Positions 34,904 through 44,440 of a DNA stretch of 64,000 nt are shown piece after piece (the first letter of the stretch is position 1; each line of letters begins with the position of its first letter). Both the position numbers and the translations under genes were made by a program. This DNA comes from Promethearchaeota archaeon (GTDB lineage: Archaea > Asgardarchaeota > Lokiarchaeia > Sigyniarchaeales > SOKP01), in contig JALGVJ010000006.1 of NCBI GenBank assembly GCA_029838195.1, positions 62,001 to 126,000 on the forward strand. Direction: 5' to 3'. The notes below the pieces were generated by a model. It was not told where the DNA came from. It made no database searches and saw nothing but the letters and a program-made list of their open reading frames with translations.

Positions 34904-36043
34904 ATGAAATTAAATAAGTGGTTGGAGAGGGATTTAATAGCAATTTTACGGGATTTGGTAAAAATAAATACGGAAAATCCCCCCGGAACCACGAAGGAGA
35001 TCATTACTTATTTGATAGAAAACGTGTTCGACGAGGACTTGGGGTTTCAAAATGAAATTTTTTCCTATAAAAAAGGAGGGACCGAATTACATGATTTAAT
35101 CACATCAATAGGGTCGGGAGAAAAAAAAATTATTTTATGTGGTCATTTTGACGTGGTTCCTACAGGAGAGGTTTCTGAATGGAAATTTCCTCCCTTTTCT
35201 GCCCATATCGAGGGAGATCTCATGTATGGACGAGGTACTTCTGATATGAAAGGGGGAATTGCTATGTTCTTATGGGTCATGAAAAGTTTAATGGAAAATA
35301 CACGGTTTTTGGAAAAATATACCGTGGTATTTGCGGGGACAGCAGATGAAGAGTTAGGAATGACAGGATCATATAAATTAAGAAAAAAAAAGGTGATGAA
35401 CGATGCGATCTTATTGGTAGTGGGAGAACCTACTTCCTTGGACGTGGGCATCGCTGAAAAGGGGGTGTCTTGGCTCAGGTTAACTCTAAAAGGAAAGGCT
35501 GCTCATAGCTCCATGCCTGAAAAAGGAATAAATTCCATTGAATGTGCGGCAAGATTAATTCCAAGGTTACATCAATGTTTAGGAGGGAAATTGAATCCCA
35601 TTCTTGGTAAATCTTCTTTAAATATTGGCAAGATCGAAGGAGGGAATGTCATAAACGTGGTGCCCGCAAGAACTTCCTTATATTTAGATTATAGATTAAT
35701 CCCCGAAGAATCCGCGCAAGATTTGGCAGAAAAAATTAAAAAAATTGACGTGAAACCTTGTAGTATGGAAATTCAAGTATTAAGCGAATTACCTGCCCTT
35801 TATACTGATCCTAATGAGCCAATCATTAAAAATTTACAAGAAACTTTAGAGACCAAGATAATTGGTCTCCCTTATGCTACGGATGGCGCACGTTTAATTG
35901 ACTCGGCCCGCCCCATTCCTTTTATGATATTTGGTCCGGGTAATCCCGATGTCATTCATAAAATTAATGAAAGCATACATATCCACGATATTTTTAAAGG
36001 TGCTGATGCCCTGACGAGAGCTCTTCTGAAAACTTACACCTAA
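34904..36043 (+). CDS. M20-family amidohydrolase (ArgE/DapE/ACY1-like)
   Basis: The zinc-dependent deacylase or peptidase has LCGHFDVVPTGE (first metal histidine and aspartate), GRGTSDMKGG (bridging aspartate), ADEELGMTGS (catalytic and metal glutamates) and a C-terminal histidine in NESIHIHDIF. The dimerisation lid is present in the middle. The length of 379 residues is typical. It may release amino acids from N-acyl compounds or dipeptides. It is probably transcribed with the M24 peptidase gene. It is not obviously a LysK, although a lysW gene exists elsewhere in the window. Confidence 0.9.
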   Translation: MKLNKWLERDLIAILRDLVKINTENPPGTTKEIITYLIENVFDEDLGFQNEIFSYKKGGTELHDLITSIGSGEKKIILCGHFDVVPTGEVSEWKFPPFSAHIEGDLMYGRGTSDMKGGIAMFLWVMKSLMENTRFLEKYTVVFAGTADEELGMTGSYKLRKKKVMNDAILLVVGEPTSLDVGIAEKGVSWLRLTLKGKAAHSSMPEKGINSIECAARLIPRLHQCLGGKLNPILGKSSLNIGKIEGGNVINVVPARTSLYLDYRLIPEESAQDLAEKIKKIDVKPCSMEIQVLSELPALYTDPNEPIIKNLQETLETKIIGLPYATDGARLIDSARPIPFMIFGPGNPDVIHKINESIHIHDIFKGADALTRALLKTYT

Positions 36044-36067
36044 TAAGTTTATTTTTACTAATTACTT

Positions 36068-37219
36068 TTAAAGAGTTTTTAAAAAATCTTCAATTCGGTT
36101 CATGGCTTCCTCCAGATTCTGCAAGCTCGTAGCATAGGATAGCCGCAACAAGTCATTTGAAAAGCTTCCAAAAATATCTCCAGGAACGATGGCTACTCCT
36201 TTTTCTTTTATCAATTTTTGCGAAAATTTAGAAGCGGACATGTTAAAAGGCTTCACGGAGGGCATGATATAAAATGCTCCTTTAGGTTTCATGACGCGAA
36301 ATCCCAATTCTTCAAGTCTCGAATGAACATAATCTCTACGTTTTTCGAATTCCTTCAAAATCTTATCAAAAAAAGAAGGATCCATTTTTAAGGCTTCAAT
36401 AAAACCATATTGCGCCGCATGATTCGTTCCTGCCACCGTGTATTGATGATATGTTTCCATTAAATCCATGATCTCCTTCCTCGCAACGACATATCCTAAT
36501 CTAAATCCCGTTGCGCTAAACATTTTGCTCATTGCATTGATCGTGATGGTTCTATCAAACATTTCCTCGTGTGAAGCTGGGCTCACGTGCTTGAGTCCAT
36601 CATATAAATAATTTTCATACACCTCATCACTAATTAAATAGAGATCGTGTTCTAACACGAAGTCCATGATGGCTTTTAATTCTTTTTCATTAAGTGCATA
36701 TCCGGTGGGATTATTTGGAGAGTTAATCAAGATGGCTTTCGTTTTTTCCGTGATTGTCTTTCTCATTTGCTCAAGATTAATGCTAAAATCGTCATTTCTC
36801 TCGATTTCAATCGCCTTGACTCCAAAAAACGCACTGCAATAAAAATAAGAAACGAAATTTGGCGAAGAAAGTAATAGTTCATCTCCGGGATTAAACACGG
36901 ACGCCATGGCAAGCGTGATAGCTTGGCTTCCACCATTAGTTACCATAATATTCTCTTTCCAATGGGCATCAATATTATTTCGTTTTCTTATTCTTTGTTC
37001 TATTAATTGAAGTAATTCCGGAACTCCCCGCGTGGGAGCATACATGGTAATTTTATTTTTTAAGGCTCGCATGTTTCCCTCGATGGCGGGCGCTGGTGTT
37101 TCGAAATCAGGCTGCCCAATACCCAGACTAATGATGTCCGTACGACCCGCAGCTAAATCAAATAATTCTCGTATTTTTGATTTGGGTGTTTGAGAAATTA
37201 TTCGGGATAATTCTTTCAT
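36068..37219 (-). CDS. Class I/II aminotransferase (aspartate/aromatic aminotransferase-like)
   Basis: The 383-residue PLP enzyme has the fold-type I landmarks TNGGSQAI (phosphate site), NSPNNPTGY, the aspartate and tyrosine of LISDEVYENYLY, the Schiff-base lysine in NAMSKMFSATGFRLGY, and the substrate arginine near RLSYATS. It belongs to the group of archaeal aspartate or broad-specificity aminotransferases. It is convergent with the M20 gene, 24 bases apart. Together with the peptidases nearby it suggests amino-acid catabolism. Confidence 0.93.
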   Translation of the reverse strand: MKELSRIISQTPKSKIRELFDLAAGRTDIISLGIGQPDFETPAPAIEGNMRALKNKITMYAPTRGVPELLQLIEQRIRKRNNIDAHWKENIMVTNGGSQAITLAMASVFNPGDELLLSSPNFVSYFYCSAFFGVKAIEIERNDDFSINLEQMRKTITEKTKAILINSPNNPTGYALNEKELKAIMDFVLEHDLYLISDEVYENYLYDGLKHVSPASHEEMFDRTITINAMSKMFSATGFRLGYVVARKEIMDLMETYHQYTVAGTNHAAQYGFIEALKMDPSFFDKILKEFEKRRDYVHSRLEELGFRVMKPKGAFYIMPSVKPFNMSASKFSQKLIKEKGVAIVPGDIFGSFSNDLLRLSYATSLQNLEEAMNRIEDFLKTL

Positions 37220-37358
37220 GAGTTCACTCCTACCGTTAATTTTTCATGAGGAAAATTTCATTTCTTTAATTTGGAAAAATGAATGATGAAACTTTAATAC
37301 GAATGAACAAGAAGATTTCTATTAAAACTTTGGGAAAAATGCGTTAGCGGCCCCCTGA

Positions 37359-37916
37359 TCATAATTTAATTACCTCTCCTTTTAACAAGAGGATTTGTTT
37401 TACCAACTTTTCGAATGCTTCCTCAACATTATCACCATATTTAGCGCTGGTTTCCACGAAGTCACTGGCTTGAATGTCCTGCGCTAACTTTTTTCCTTGT
37501 TCCGTCGTAATGACGCGCAAATCTTTTAGATCTATTTTATTACCAATCAAGATAAAAGCCGCTTCTTTTTTCACGAATTTATTAAAATCTCGCAACCACT
37601 TTGAAGTAATATTTTCAAAAGTAATAGGCCGTGTAATATCATATACTAATAACGCTCCTGAACAACCTTGAAAATACATGGAACGAATAGCATTATATTT
37701 TTCTTGCCCTGCAATATCCCAAATGATTAACCGAACGTTTGCATTCATTTTTTCTAAAAATACATCTTTTCGAATGATATTTGCTCCTAAAGTCGGCCTG
37801 TAATCTTCGGAAAAACTCTCATCAATGTATTGATTAATCAAGCTCGTTTTACCGACTGCAGAATCTCCCAGAAGGATGAGCTTGAACACGAATTCTTTAG
37901 TTTCTTCTACGGTCAT
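37359..37916 (-). CDS. Ras/Rab-like small GTPase 4
   Basis: G motifs are GDSAVGKT, PTLGAN in switch I, DIAGQEK with catalytic glutamine, GNKIDL and SAKYGDN. It is distinct from GTPases 2 and 3 and closer in style to Rab. The C-terminus (KGEVIKL) has no prenylation cysteine. A V4R-like gene lies 78 bases upstream on the same strand, so the two are probably one transcript, again pairing a GTPase with a Bet3-like protein as at 23-25 kb. Confidence 0.94.
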   Translation of the reverse strand: MTVEETKEFVFKLILLGDSAVGKTSLINQYIDESFSEDYRPTLGANIIRKDVFLEKMNANVRLIIWDIAGQEKYNAIRSMYFQGCSGALLVYDITRPITFENITSKWLRDFNKFVKKEAAFILIGNKIDLKDLRVITTEQGKKLAQDIQASDFVETSAKYGDNVEEAFEKLVKQILLLKGEVIKL

Positions 37917-37994
37917 GAGAAGGGCCTTTTTCGGATTATAATTAAATTTAAGTTCTTTTTCTATTTAAAAGTACTATTTTTTTTTTATTAATGG

Positions 37995-38576
37995 TTATTC
38001 AATTTTTAACTTGATATAAATCGTATCTTGAGAACGAGATTCCTTATTTATTGCAATCTTGTTTATAGGCATGAAAATAATCTTTTTTTCAGGTGATAAC
38101 GTTTTTTCTAAGGAATTAATTAAAAATCCCTTAATTAAATCACAAATTTCATGGGAATTGGAACAAAACACGCAATTTTTAAGAAGCAAATGGATTTCAT
38201 TTTTAGTATTTTTAATAATTTTAAGACTCCAATCCGTTTGAATTAATTGGTTGAGTTCTTCAATCGTATCTTCAAAAGAATTGCCAAAAGGAAATAAATA
38301 AAAAGAAAATTTTTTTCCAATCAAGAAAAGCAATTCATGGGTTTGAAATAACAAGATATTTTGAGCGGAAATTATTTTTTTAAAAGAATCTAATTTCATG
38401 AGCCCCCTTGGATTTAAGGACGTTAAATCGGAGAGAGATTCCATGTTTGCTTCTCTTAAGATGGAACGCATTCCATCCTCATCTAGCAGTTCATAATAAG
38501 CTTGAAGCAAGGCTCTTACTATTCGATTTCCAACTAAATCCTTAGAGTTTTCATTCAATCTGAGGTACTCCTTCAT
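37995..38576 (-). CDS. V4R-like / heme-NO-binding-like alpha-beta protein (tentative)
   Basis: The 193-residue protein begins with NRIVRALLQAYYELLDEDG and later has LLKNCVFCSNSHEICDLIKG followed by a long helix and a strand (KIIFMPINKIAIN, TIYIKLKIE). This layout is that of V4R/HNOB-fold proteins, with a CxxC pair and another cysteine where many V4R domains bind zinc. It lies just upstream of GTPase 4. A role as a GTPase partner (Bet3-like) is inferred from fold and position. The 38577-38898 gap has no gene and one palindromic element. Confidence 0.5.
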   Translation of the reverse strand: MKEYLRLNENSKDLVGNRIVRALLQAYYELLDEDGMRSILREANMESLSDLTSLNPRGLMKLDSFKKIISAQNILLFQTHELLFLIGKKFSFYLFPFGNSFEDTIEELNQLIQTDWSLKIIKNTKNEIHLLLKNCVFCSNSHEICDLIKGFLINSLEKTLSPEKKIIFMPINKIAINKESRSQDTIYIKLKIE

Positions 38577-38707
38577 GTGTCTTCTTAAATGGATATAACA
38601 TAGTACTTAATTATGAAGCATATTGGAAGTGAAGGTCACGTGCTTTTAATTCATCGTTGATCGGAATGCGTGGTATTATATTTAAGTGAATGGAATCATG
38701 AACAATT

Positions 38708-38728
38708 GAGAAAAGCATGCTTGTTCTC
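38708..38728. promoter_or_regulatory. Near-perfect palindrome in intergenic region
   Basis: GAGAA, the 10-bp palindrome AAGCATGCTT, one extra G and TTCTC form a 21-bp dyad about 130 bp upstream of the V4R-like gene start. It could be an operator. Spacing to a promoter is unclear. Confidence 0.3.
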
Positions 38729-38898
38729 ATTAAAGATTTTATAGAATTAGTGTAAGTAATAGAAAATCTTATTGGAATCCATGCTTCTAAAGGATACCAT
38801 TTTTAAATATTCAACCTTCTTGTATTTAATTCCCTCTTATATTCATAAGTATTATTAGGTTTTATTCTGATTATAAATTTTTTCCTTTAATAAAGATT

Positions 38899-39330
38899 TT
38901 AATTTAAGTCCAAGAGATAAGCATCTTGTTCAAGGTCATGGGTACGTGTTATGATTTGATTGATTTCAAAAATATATACTTCGGCGGTGACGGAAACCCT
39001 ACTCGGTCGACTCAGGTGACCGCCTTTCATCCCATAGCCCTCCATTCCAATGGCAACGTGAAGGTGAATCACGGGTTCTCCATTCTTGAAGGATATATTA
39101 CCCAAACAAGAGATTAATTCAATATTTTCATAAAATGTTTTATACCTGTACCGTTTTTGGTCAAGATCGAAATATCCTATAGTTGTAATATTTAGAGCTC
39201 CGATAACGCTAATGAATCCTGCTTTAATTTCATGCCTTTTAACCATTTCCGTAATAGCATCTATTACATCCTCTCCAGGCATGATTCTTCCTACAAATGC
39301 CCGTCCTATTGTTGTTTCTAAACTTTTCAT
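38899..39330 (-). CDS. PPC/DUF296-domain protein
   Basis: The 143-residue single-domain protein has the PPC (plant and prokaryote conserved) pattern: RIMPGEDVIDAITEM, AGFISVIGALN, ISFKNGEPVIHLHVAIG, and GGHLSRPSRVSVTAEVYI. Histidines in the HLHV and GGHL segments are the usual metal-binding positions of the trimeric fold. In plants the domain accompanies AT-hooks; stand-alone prokaryotic proteins have no settled function. It diverges from the M1 aminopeptidase gene. Confidence 0.88.
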   Translation of the reverse strand: MKSLETTIGRAFVGRIMPGEDVIDAITEMVKRHEIKAGFISVIGALNITTIGYFDLDQKRYRYKTFYENIELISCLGNISFKNGEPVIHLHVAIGMEGYGMKGGHLSRPSRVSVTAEVYIFEINQIITRTHDLEQDAYLLDLN

Positions 39331-39383
39331 GGATAAAAAATTTACTTGCTATCTTCTCATGCGATTTTTTATTAACTATATGC

Positions 39384-39390
39384 TTAAATA
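39384..39390 (+). promoter_or_regulatory. TATA-like box for the M1 aminopeptidase gene
   Basis: TTAAATA lies 26-32 bp before the ATG at 39416. This spacing fits a leaderless archaeal transcript. There is no ribosome-binding site before the ATG, which agrees. Confidence 0.35.
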
Positions 39391-39415
39391 AGAAAATTCA
39401 TGAATTTAAATATAT

Positions 39416-41926
39416 ATGAATGCAAGAAAAAATGAACTCCATCCGATCCATTATAAAATTCATTTAGAATTCGATTTAAGGGAAGAGCATCATTTTAACG
39501 GGCGTACGGAATTATTGCTCAATTCAGAACGTCCTACAAGTCAGATTATCCTAAATATCGAGAATTTAGCAATTTGGAGTTGTACACTTAAAAAGAAAGG
39601 GGAAATGAAAACTTGTTCTTTTAGAGTAAATCCTTCTAAACAAGAACTTCAAATCATTTTACCGGAAAAGATGAAAAAGGAATTTAGCATTCGCATTGAA
39701 TACATGGGAAAATATAGTCCGGATTTGCTAGGAATATATCGATGTAAGTACAAGCATGAAAACACAGAACAATACATGATCTCCACGCAATTTGAAGAAC
39801 ATTTTGCCCGAAGAGCTTTTCCTTGCTTCGATCATCCCTCAAAAAAAGCTACCTTTGAGATAGAATTTGTTATTGATAAAGATTTAGTTGGAATCTCAAA
39901 TACTAAGATAAAACATGAACACGTGCTTAAAAACCGAAAAAAACTCGTGGTGTTCGAAAAAACGCCAAAAATGTGCACGTATTTACTGTATTTCGGAGTG
40001 GGTCATTTAGAATTTCTTGAAGATGAATCGGGAAAACATCTCGTACGAGTTGTTTCCACGCCAGGAAAATCCAAACACGGTACATTTGCCTTGGATATTG
40101 CAAAAAAATCTTTAGAGTTCATGGAAAAATTCACGAGATTGGCATATCCCCTCTCTAAATGTGATCTAATTGGCGTGCCCGATTTTCCTTTTGGAGCCAT
40201 GGAAAATTGGGGCTCTATTGCTTATAGAGAGACCTTTCTATTTTTATATCCTGAGTTTACTTCAAATCGGATAAAAATATTAATTGCGGAAATAACGGCT
40301 CATGAAATTTCTCATTTCTGGTTTGGCGATTTGGTAAGTCCTCATGATTGGAAAGATATCTGGTTAAATGAATCCTTTGCTTCTTATTTTACACTTGCCA
40401 TTCCTTCAGAATATTTTCCAGAATGGCGTTCTTGGGAATTTTTCCTCATTGAAGTTTATTCCCCCGCTTTAGAGCGAGATGGCCTCATTGAAACTTTTGC
40501 CGTCGAATTACCGGGCGATGTGAAAGGGTTCGCAAGTCCTGCGAAAACGGATATCGTATATAAGAAAGGAGCGTCTATCTTGCGCATGTTGGAAGGTTTT
40601 TTAGGAGAACTTCCTTTTCGAAAAGGAATTAATCATTTTCTAAAAAAATATCAATTTGTCTCAGCAAACACGACTCAATATTGGGAAAGCTTTGAAGAAG
40701 CTACCGGAGAACCGGTAAAAGAATTTGCAGAAAGTTGGATTCATCAAGCCGGATATCCCCTCCTCCACGTCAAGCGAGAGAAAAATCTTTTAATTTTAGA
40801 GCAAGAGGTATTTACCTATTTACCTTGCAAGAATGAGAGAATTTGGATGATTCCAATAGAAATACTACTTTTCCTCGATAATGGAAATACCAAAAAAATT
40901 TCACATCTCATGTCAGATAGAACATTGCATCTTAAAATCCCTAAGGAAACCTCTTGCTTTAAATTAAACGTGGAACAAAAAGGATTTTATCGCGTAAAAT
41001 ATGAAAAAAAAAATTTAGAACAGTTAGGAGAATTTATAAAACAGGGGAAACTAAGTGCGATAGAGAAACATGGAATTGAAAATGATTTATTTGCTCTTTT
41101 AAAAAGAGGAGATTATTCTCTCGCCGAATATCTGGAGTACCTTTCAAAGTATTTTCTTCAAGAGGAAGAATTCTTACCTTTAATGAGCATTAATCCTCAT
41201 CTTTTGTATTTACATTTAATTATAAATTCACGGGATGAAGAAATTCGAGAAGTCATAAATAAAATTTATTCTATATGGTTCAACAAATTTGGAATTTTTC
41301 CTAAAGATTCACAATCAGAACCCCTTCATCAGAAAATTATACGAGAGGCTTTCCTTTGGAACGCATATTTCATGAAAAATGAAGAAGTTAAGGAAATGGG
41401 AGAAAACTTATTTAAAAAAGCATTAAACGGTGAAAAGATCGACCCTGATTTAGTTTCAAGCGTTTACAAGATTGGTGCGGCAACTCATCATGAGGCAATG
41501 AATTTCTTTTTGAAAAAAATATTCTCCCCTGAAACGTCCGAAATTGAAAAATTGTACATTTTAGAGGCATTAGGATGTTTTGATCAAGAAAAAAGAATCA
41601 AGGAAGCGTTCAAACTCACGATAAAACACGTCCCCTCTTCCAGTCGCCATTATGTTTTTAACTCAATGGGAAGAAATCCCATTGCCTTGAAACTAATATG
41701 GGATTTATTTTTAAAATATCAGGACGAATTGAAAAAAGAAGGACCTTTAAGCTATTCTCGAGCTCTAGTTTCCTTAATTCCGACCGCAGGATTATTCCAT
41801 GAAAAAGAAGTAAAAGAGTTTCTTGAAGCAGAATTAAAAAATAAAGATCCTTCCTCTGAGGACACTATTAAAATGACCATGGAATTGTTAGAAATAAATT
41901 TAAATCTTCGAAGAAGGAATGAATGA
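39416..41926 (+). CDS. M1-family zinc aminopeptidase (tricorn-interacting-factor type)
   Basis: The 836-residue gluzincin removes N-terminal amino acids from peptides. The order is an N-terminal beta domain (about 1-190), the substrate motif GAMENWG near 262, the zinc motif HEISHFWFGD near 300, the third zinc ligand in WLNESFASYF, and a C-terminal helical ERAP-like domain to the end. All catalytic residues are intact. The C-terminal domain has the usual repeat-like helices. It works with proteasome products; Cdc48 and two other peptidases are within 8 kb. Confidence 0.95.
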   Translation: MNARKNELHPIHYKIHLEFDLREEHHFNGRTELLLNSERPTSQIILNIENLAIWSCTLKKKGEMKTCSFRVNPSKQELQIILPEKMKKEFSIRIEYMGKYSPDLLGIYRCKYKHENTEQYMISTQFEEHFARRAFPCFDHPSKKATFEIEFVIDKDLVGISNTKIKHEHVLKNRKKLVVFEKTPKMCTYLLYFGVGHLEFLEDESGKHLVRVVSTPGKSKHGTFALDIAKKSLEFMEKFTRLAYPLSKCDLIGVPDFPFGAMENWGSIAYRETFLFLYPEFTSNRIKILIAEITAHEISHFWFGDLVSPHDWKDIWLNESFASYFTLAIPSEYFPEWRSWEFFLIEVYSPALERDGLIETFAVELPGDVKGFASPAKTDIVYKKGASILRMLEGFLGELPFRKGINHFLKKYQFVSANTTQYWESFEEATGEPVKEFAESWIHQAGYPLLHVKREKNLLILEQEVFTYLPCKNERIWMIPIEILLFLDNGNTKKISHLMSDRTLHLKIPKETSCFKLNVEQKGFYRVKYEKKNLEQLGEFIKQGKLSAIEKHGIENDLFALLKRGDYSLAEYLEYLSKYFLQEEEFLPLMSINPHLLYLHLIINSRDEEIREVINKIYSIWFNKFGIFPKDSQSEPLHQKIIREAFLWNAYFMKNEEVKEMGENLFKKALNGEKIDPDLVSSVYKIGAATHHEAMNFFLKKIFSPETSEIEKLYILEALGCFDQEKRIKEAFKLTIKHVPSSSRHYVFNSMGRNPIALKLIWDLFLKYQDELKKEGPLSYSRALVSLIPTAGLFHEKEVKEFLEAELKNKDPSSEDTIKMTMELLEINLNLRRRNE

Positions 41927-42106
41927 ATAAATAAATAAAATTTTTTAGAAGTTTGGTTTTTTTAAATTAATTTATCCCATGTTTGGGCATCCTCATTCAT
42001 GTTAACTAAAAAACGTCGAGAACTTGTTATTTATTCATATATGGAACTCCCACAAACACACAATTCCGAGAAATGAAAAAACCTTAAATCCTTTTTTAAT
42101 CTCATG

Positions 42107-42123
42107 TGACTAACATTTAGTCA
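42107..42123. promoter_or_regulatory. Perfect dyad in the M1-peptidase/Tes-like gap
   Basis: TGACTAA and TTAGTCA flank CAT in the 417-bp convergent gap 41927-42343. Lying about 180 bp beyond the peptidase stop and 220 bp beyond the radical SAM stop, it is more likely a processing or binding site than a promoter. No gene is seen in the gap. Confidence 0.3.
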
Positions 42124-42343
42124 TACTGCATCATGAAGAAAGATTTTCTTATTTTCGATTATTTTATCATCAAAATCTTACCTTGAATCATGTTTAAGTT
42201 ATTTTAAAAAGAAGTAAAATAGTGCAACTTTAGATTTTAACTTAGTAGAAAACAAAAGAAATAAAAAATAAAATAAGAATGAAAAAACAATGCTAAATTT
42301 TAATAAATAATACACGTATCTAAACAGAAAATATAAAACAAAT

Positions 42344-44044
42344 TTATTTATCGATGGAATCAATAAGACTTTCTATCTTATTTTGAATTACCTCTGGTTT
42401 TTCTGCTTCTTGATCTGCTAGTGCCAATCGTTTTTCTATGTTCTCTCTGTGCAAGGTATTATGTGCACAAAAGGGTATTTCTAATACTCGATTCGGATTA
42501 TCAGGATCGATTACACCGTAATGTACCAAGCATTTGCAAACTCGGTCAAGATCAAAATTATATGCATCTTGAAAGTGCATAGAAGAAATCATGAGATTCT
42601 TAGTTTGTAAGAAGTTTCCCGCCGATGCTAAGTTAGGAGAGAATACCAAGCGTGCAAAGGATTGATAAGTCTTGTTTGTAAAGATTTTTTGAGGATTTTT
42701 GATGTATTTCACGGCACCCGCAAAAAAATAAGCTTTCATCATCTGTCTATAGCTTAAATCCGTCATGTCATCCACAAATTTTCCGATGGTCTGAGCAATC
42801 GCTCCAAAGTTCTCTAATTTGATTCCTTTTAATAATCCCGTTGGTCTTGGTACTTTTCTTTCGATTACCATGTCATAGACTTTATTTGCCCATTTAATTA
42901 ACCCCTCCACATCAAAAAAATTCTCAATCGGCTCCCATTCATTCTCATCATTGATAACAGCAATGGTCGCAAAACCGCAATCCGAATGACTGAGCATGGA
43001 AAAGGGAGGCTGGTTGTCAAACCAAGCTAATAATTTCGTGAATTTTGAAGTCGTGGCAATGGGATAAAATTTTGTAATGACATTATTAGTATGTTTATTT
43101 ATTGCTATTTTTAAATCGGAAGTGGTATAGCGAAGATCCATGAGCTCTTCATAATTAATTCTACCACATAGGGAAACTGGCTGAAATACAATCCCAGCAA
43201 CCACATCTGCATTATCCCGAGCAAAATCTAAAATATTACCAACTTGATCATCATTGATCCCTTTCGCAATCGTGGGCACTAATATGACCCCCTTGAATCC
43301 TGCTTTCCGGCAATTCTCTATTACTCGCTTTTTTAAAGGCCATAAATTTACGCCCCTTACCTTTTTCCATATCTCTGGAGCATCCGTGGCGTCAAATTGT
43401 AAATAAAGAGCATCCATTCCCGCATCTACCAATTCTTTAACGTATTCTGCTGATTTTCCCATGCGTACTCCATTGCTCGTGACCATTACTTCAACAAATC
43501 CCAATTCTTTTCCTTTTCGGATGATCTCGGGCAAATCTTCTCGAACGGTAGGCTCTCCTCCTGAAATCTGTAATAATACGGCAGAAACAGGCTGCATGGA
43601 TCGAAAGTGAGTCATGATCTGAACAATCTGCTCAAATGTCGGCTCCACCACGTATCCTTTCGCACTAGCGTTAGCAAAACATATTGGGCACGCCAAATTG
43701 CAACGATTAGTGATGTCTATTAAGGCAATGCATGGAGCATTCTTATGATTCTGGCAAATCCCACAATCATAAGGACATCCACTTTCAGTAGGTTTAATCC
43801 CGGATAATACGTATTCTGGTTTGGTAGACACATTAATGGTGGACCCGATATCATCCGTAAAGCTCTGCGCCCACATATATTCCTCAGGATCGATGGAAAT
43901 CTTATCTTTAAAATCTCCATGAGCATCACAATGTTTCCTCATCATGACCCAATTTTTCTCTCCATCAACATAAATTTCTGCCGGAATTGGTTCTAAACAT
44001 TCGGGACATAAGCTAGTAGTCTTGCGAATTATTTTATCCGTCAT
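42344..44044 (-). CDS. Radical SAM protein of the tetraether-lipid-synthase (Tes)/MJ0619-like family
   Basis: The 566-residue enzyme has a rubredoxin-like N-terminus (C13-x2-C and an HCDAHG segment near 39), a second cysteine set at 90, 94 and 97 plus C105, and the radical SAM motif NRCNLACPICF with cysteines at 115, 119 and 122. This multi-cluster layout is that of Tes, which joins two archaeol chains into tetraether or macrocyclic membrane lipids, and of its MJ0619-type relatives. The family contains methyltransferases too, so the exact reaction is not certain. It is monocistronic, with AT-rich flanks. Confidence 0.8.
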   Translation of the reverse strand: MTDKIIRKTTSLCPECLEPIPAEIYVDGEKNWVMMRKHCDAHGDFKDKISIDPEEYMWAQSFTDDIGSTINVSTKPEYVLSGIKPTESGCPYDCGICQNHKNAPCIALIDITNRCNLACPICFANASAKGYVVEPTFEQIVQIMTHFRSMQPVSAVLLQISGGEPTVREDLPEIIRKGKELGFVEVMVTSNGVRMGKSAEYVKELVDAGMDALYLQFDATDAPEIWKKVRGVNLWPLKKRVIENCRKAGFKGVILVPTIAKGINDDQVGNILDFARDNADVVAGIVFQPVSLCGRINYEELMDLRYTTSDLKIAINKHTNNVITKFYPIATTSKFTKLLAWFDNQPPFSMLSHSDCGFATIAVINDENEWEPIENFFDVEGLIKWANKVYDMVIERKVPRPTGLLKGIKLENFGAIAQTIGKFVDDMTDLSYRQMMKAYFFAGAVKYIKNPQKIFTNKTYQSFARLVFSPNLASAGNFLQTKNLMISSMHFQDAYNFDLDRVCKCLVHYGVIDPDNPNRVLEIPFCAHNTLHRENIEKRLALADQEAEKPEVIQNKIESLIDSIDK

Positions 44045-44440
44045 TGTAGTTTCCTCTATTTAATTATTATTTGATTAGATTATTTTAAAATTTATTTGAT
44101 TAAAAAACCATCTATTTAATTTAAGTTTTATAAGATTGCTCATATTATCTTAAATCTTAAATATTTAATTTTTCAAGTGAAGACAATGCCACACTCTTGC
44201 TTTTTAGCAGAAAATTTTCTTGTTCCTGGATAGGTTTATGAACATGAGAAAACTTTATACCGTACCATTGGACAGCCGGAATTTAAATTTGCCAGCTAAA
44301 AGAATTCTTCAGTTCACGGAATTTCTTACTGAAATAGGCTTTTAAAGCCTCAGAGATTTTAAAGGAGTAACTCTGGTAAAATATTGAATTATTACATGGG
44401 AGAGCTTCAAGCAAGAGGATATAATTTTTTCCTAGGATAG

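Noticed and set aside
44238..44345. 35-codon plus-strand frame with a protein-like sequence (LPAKRILQFTEFL)
   Set aside because: Too short and without a ribosome-binding site; it might be a gene remnant, but no family could be named.
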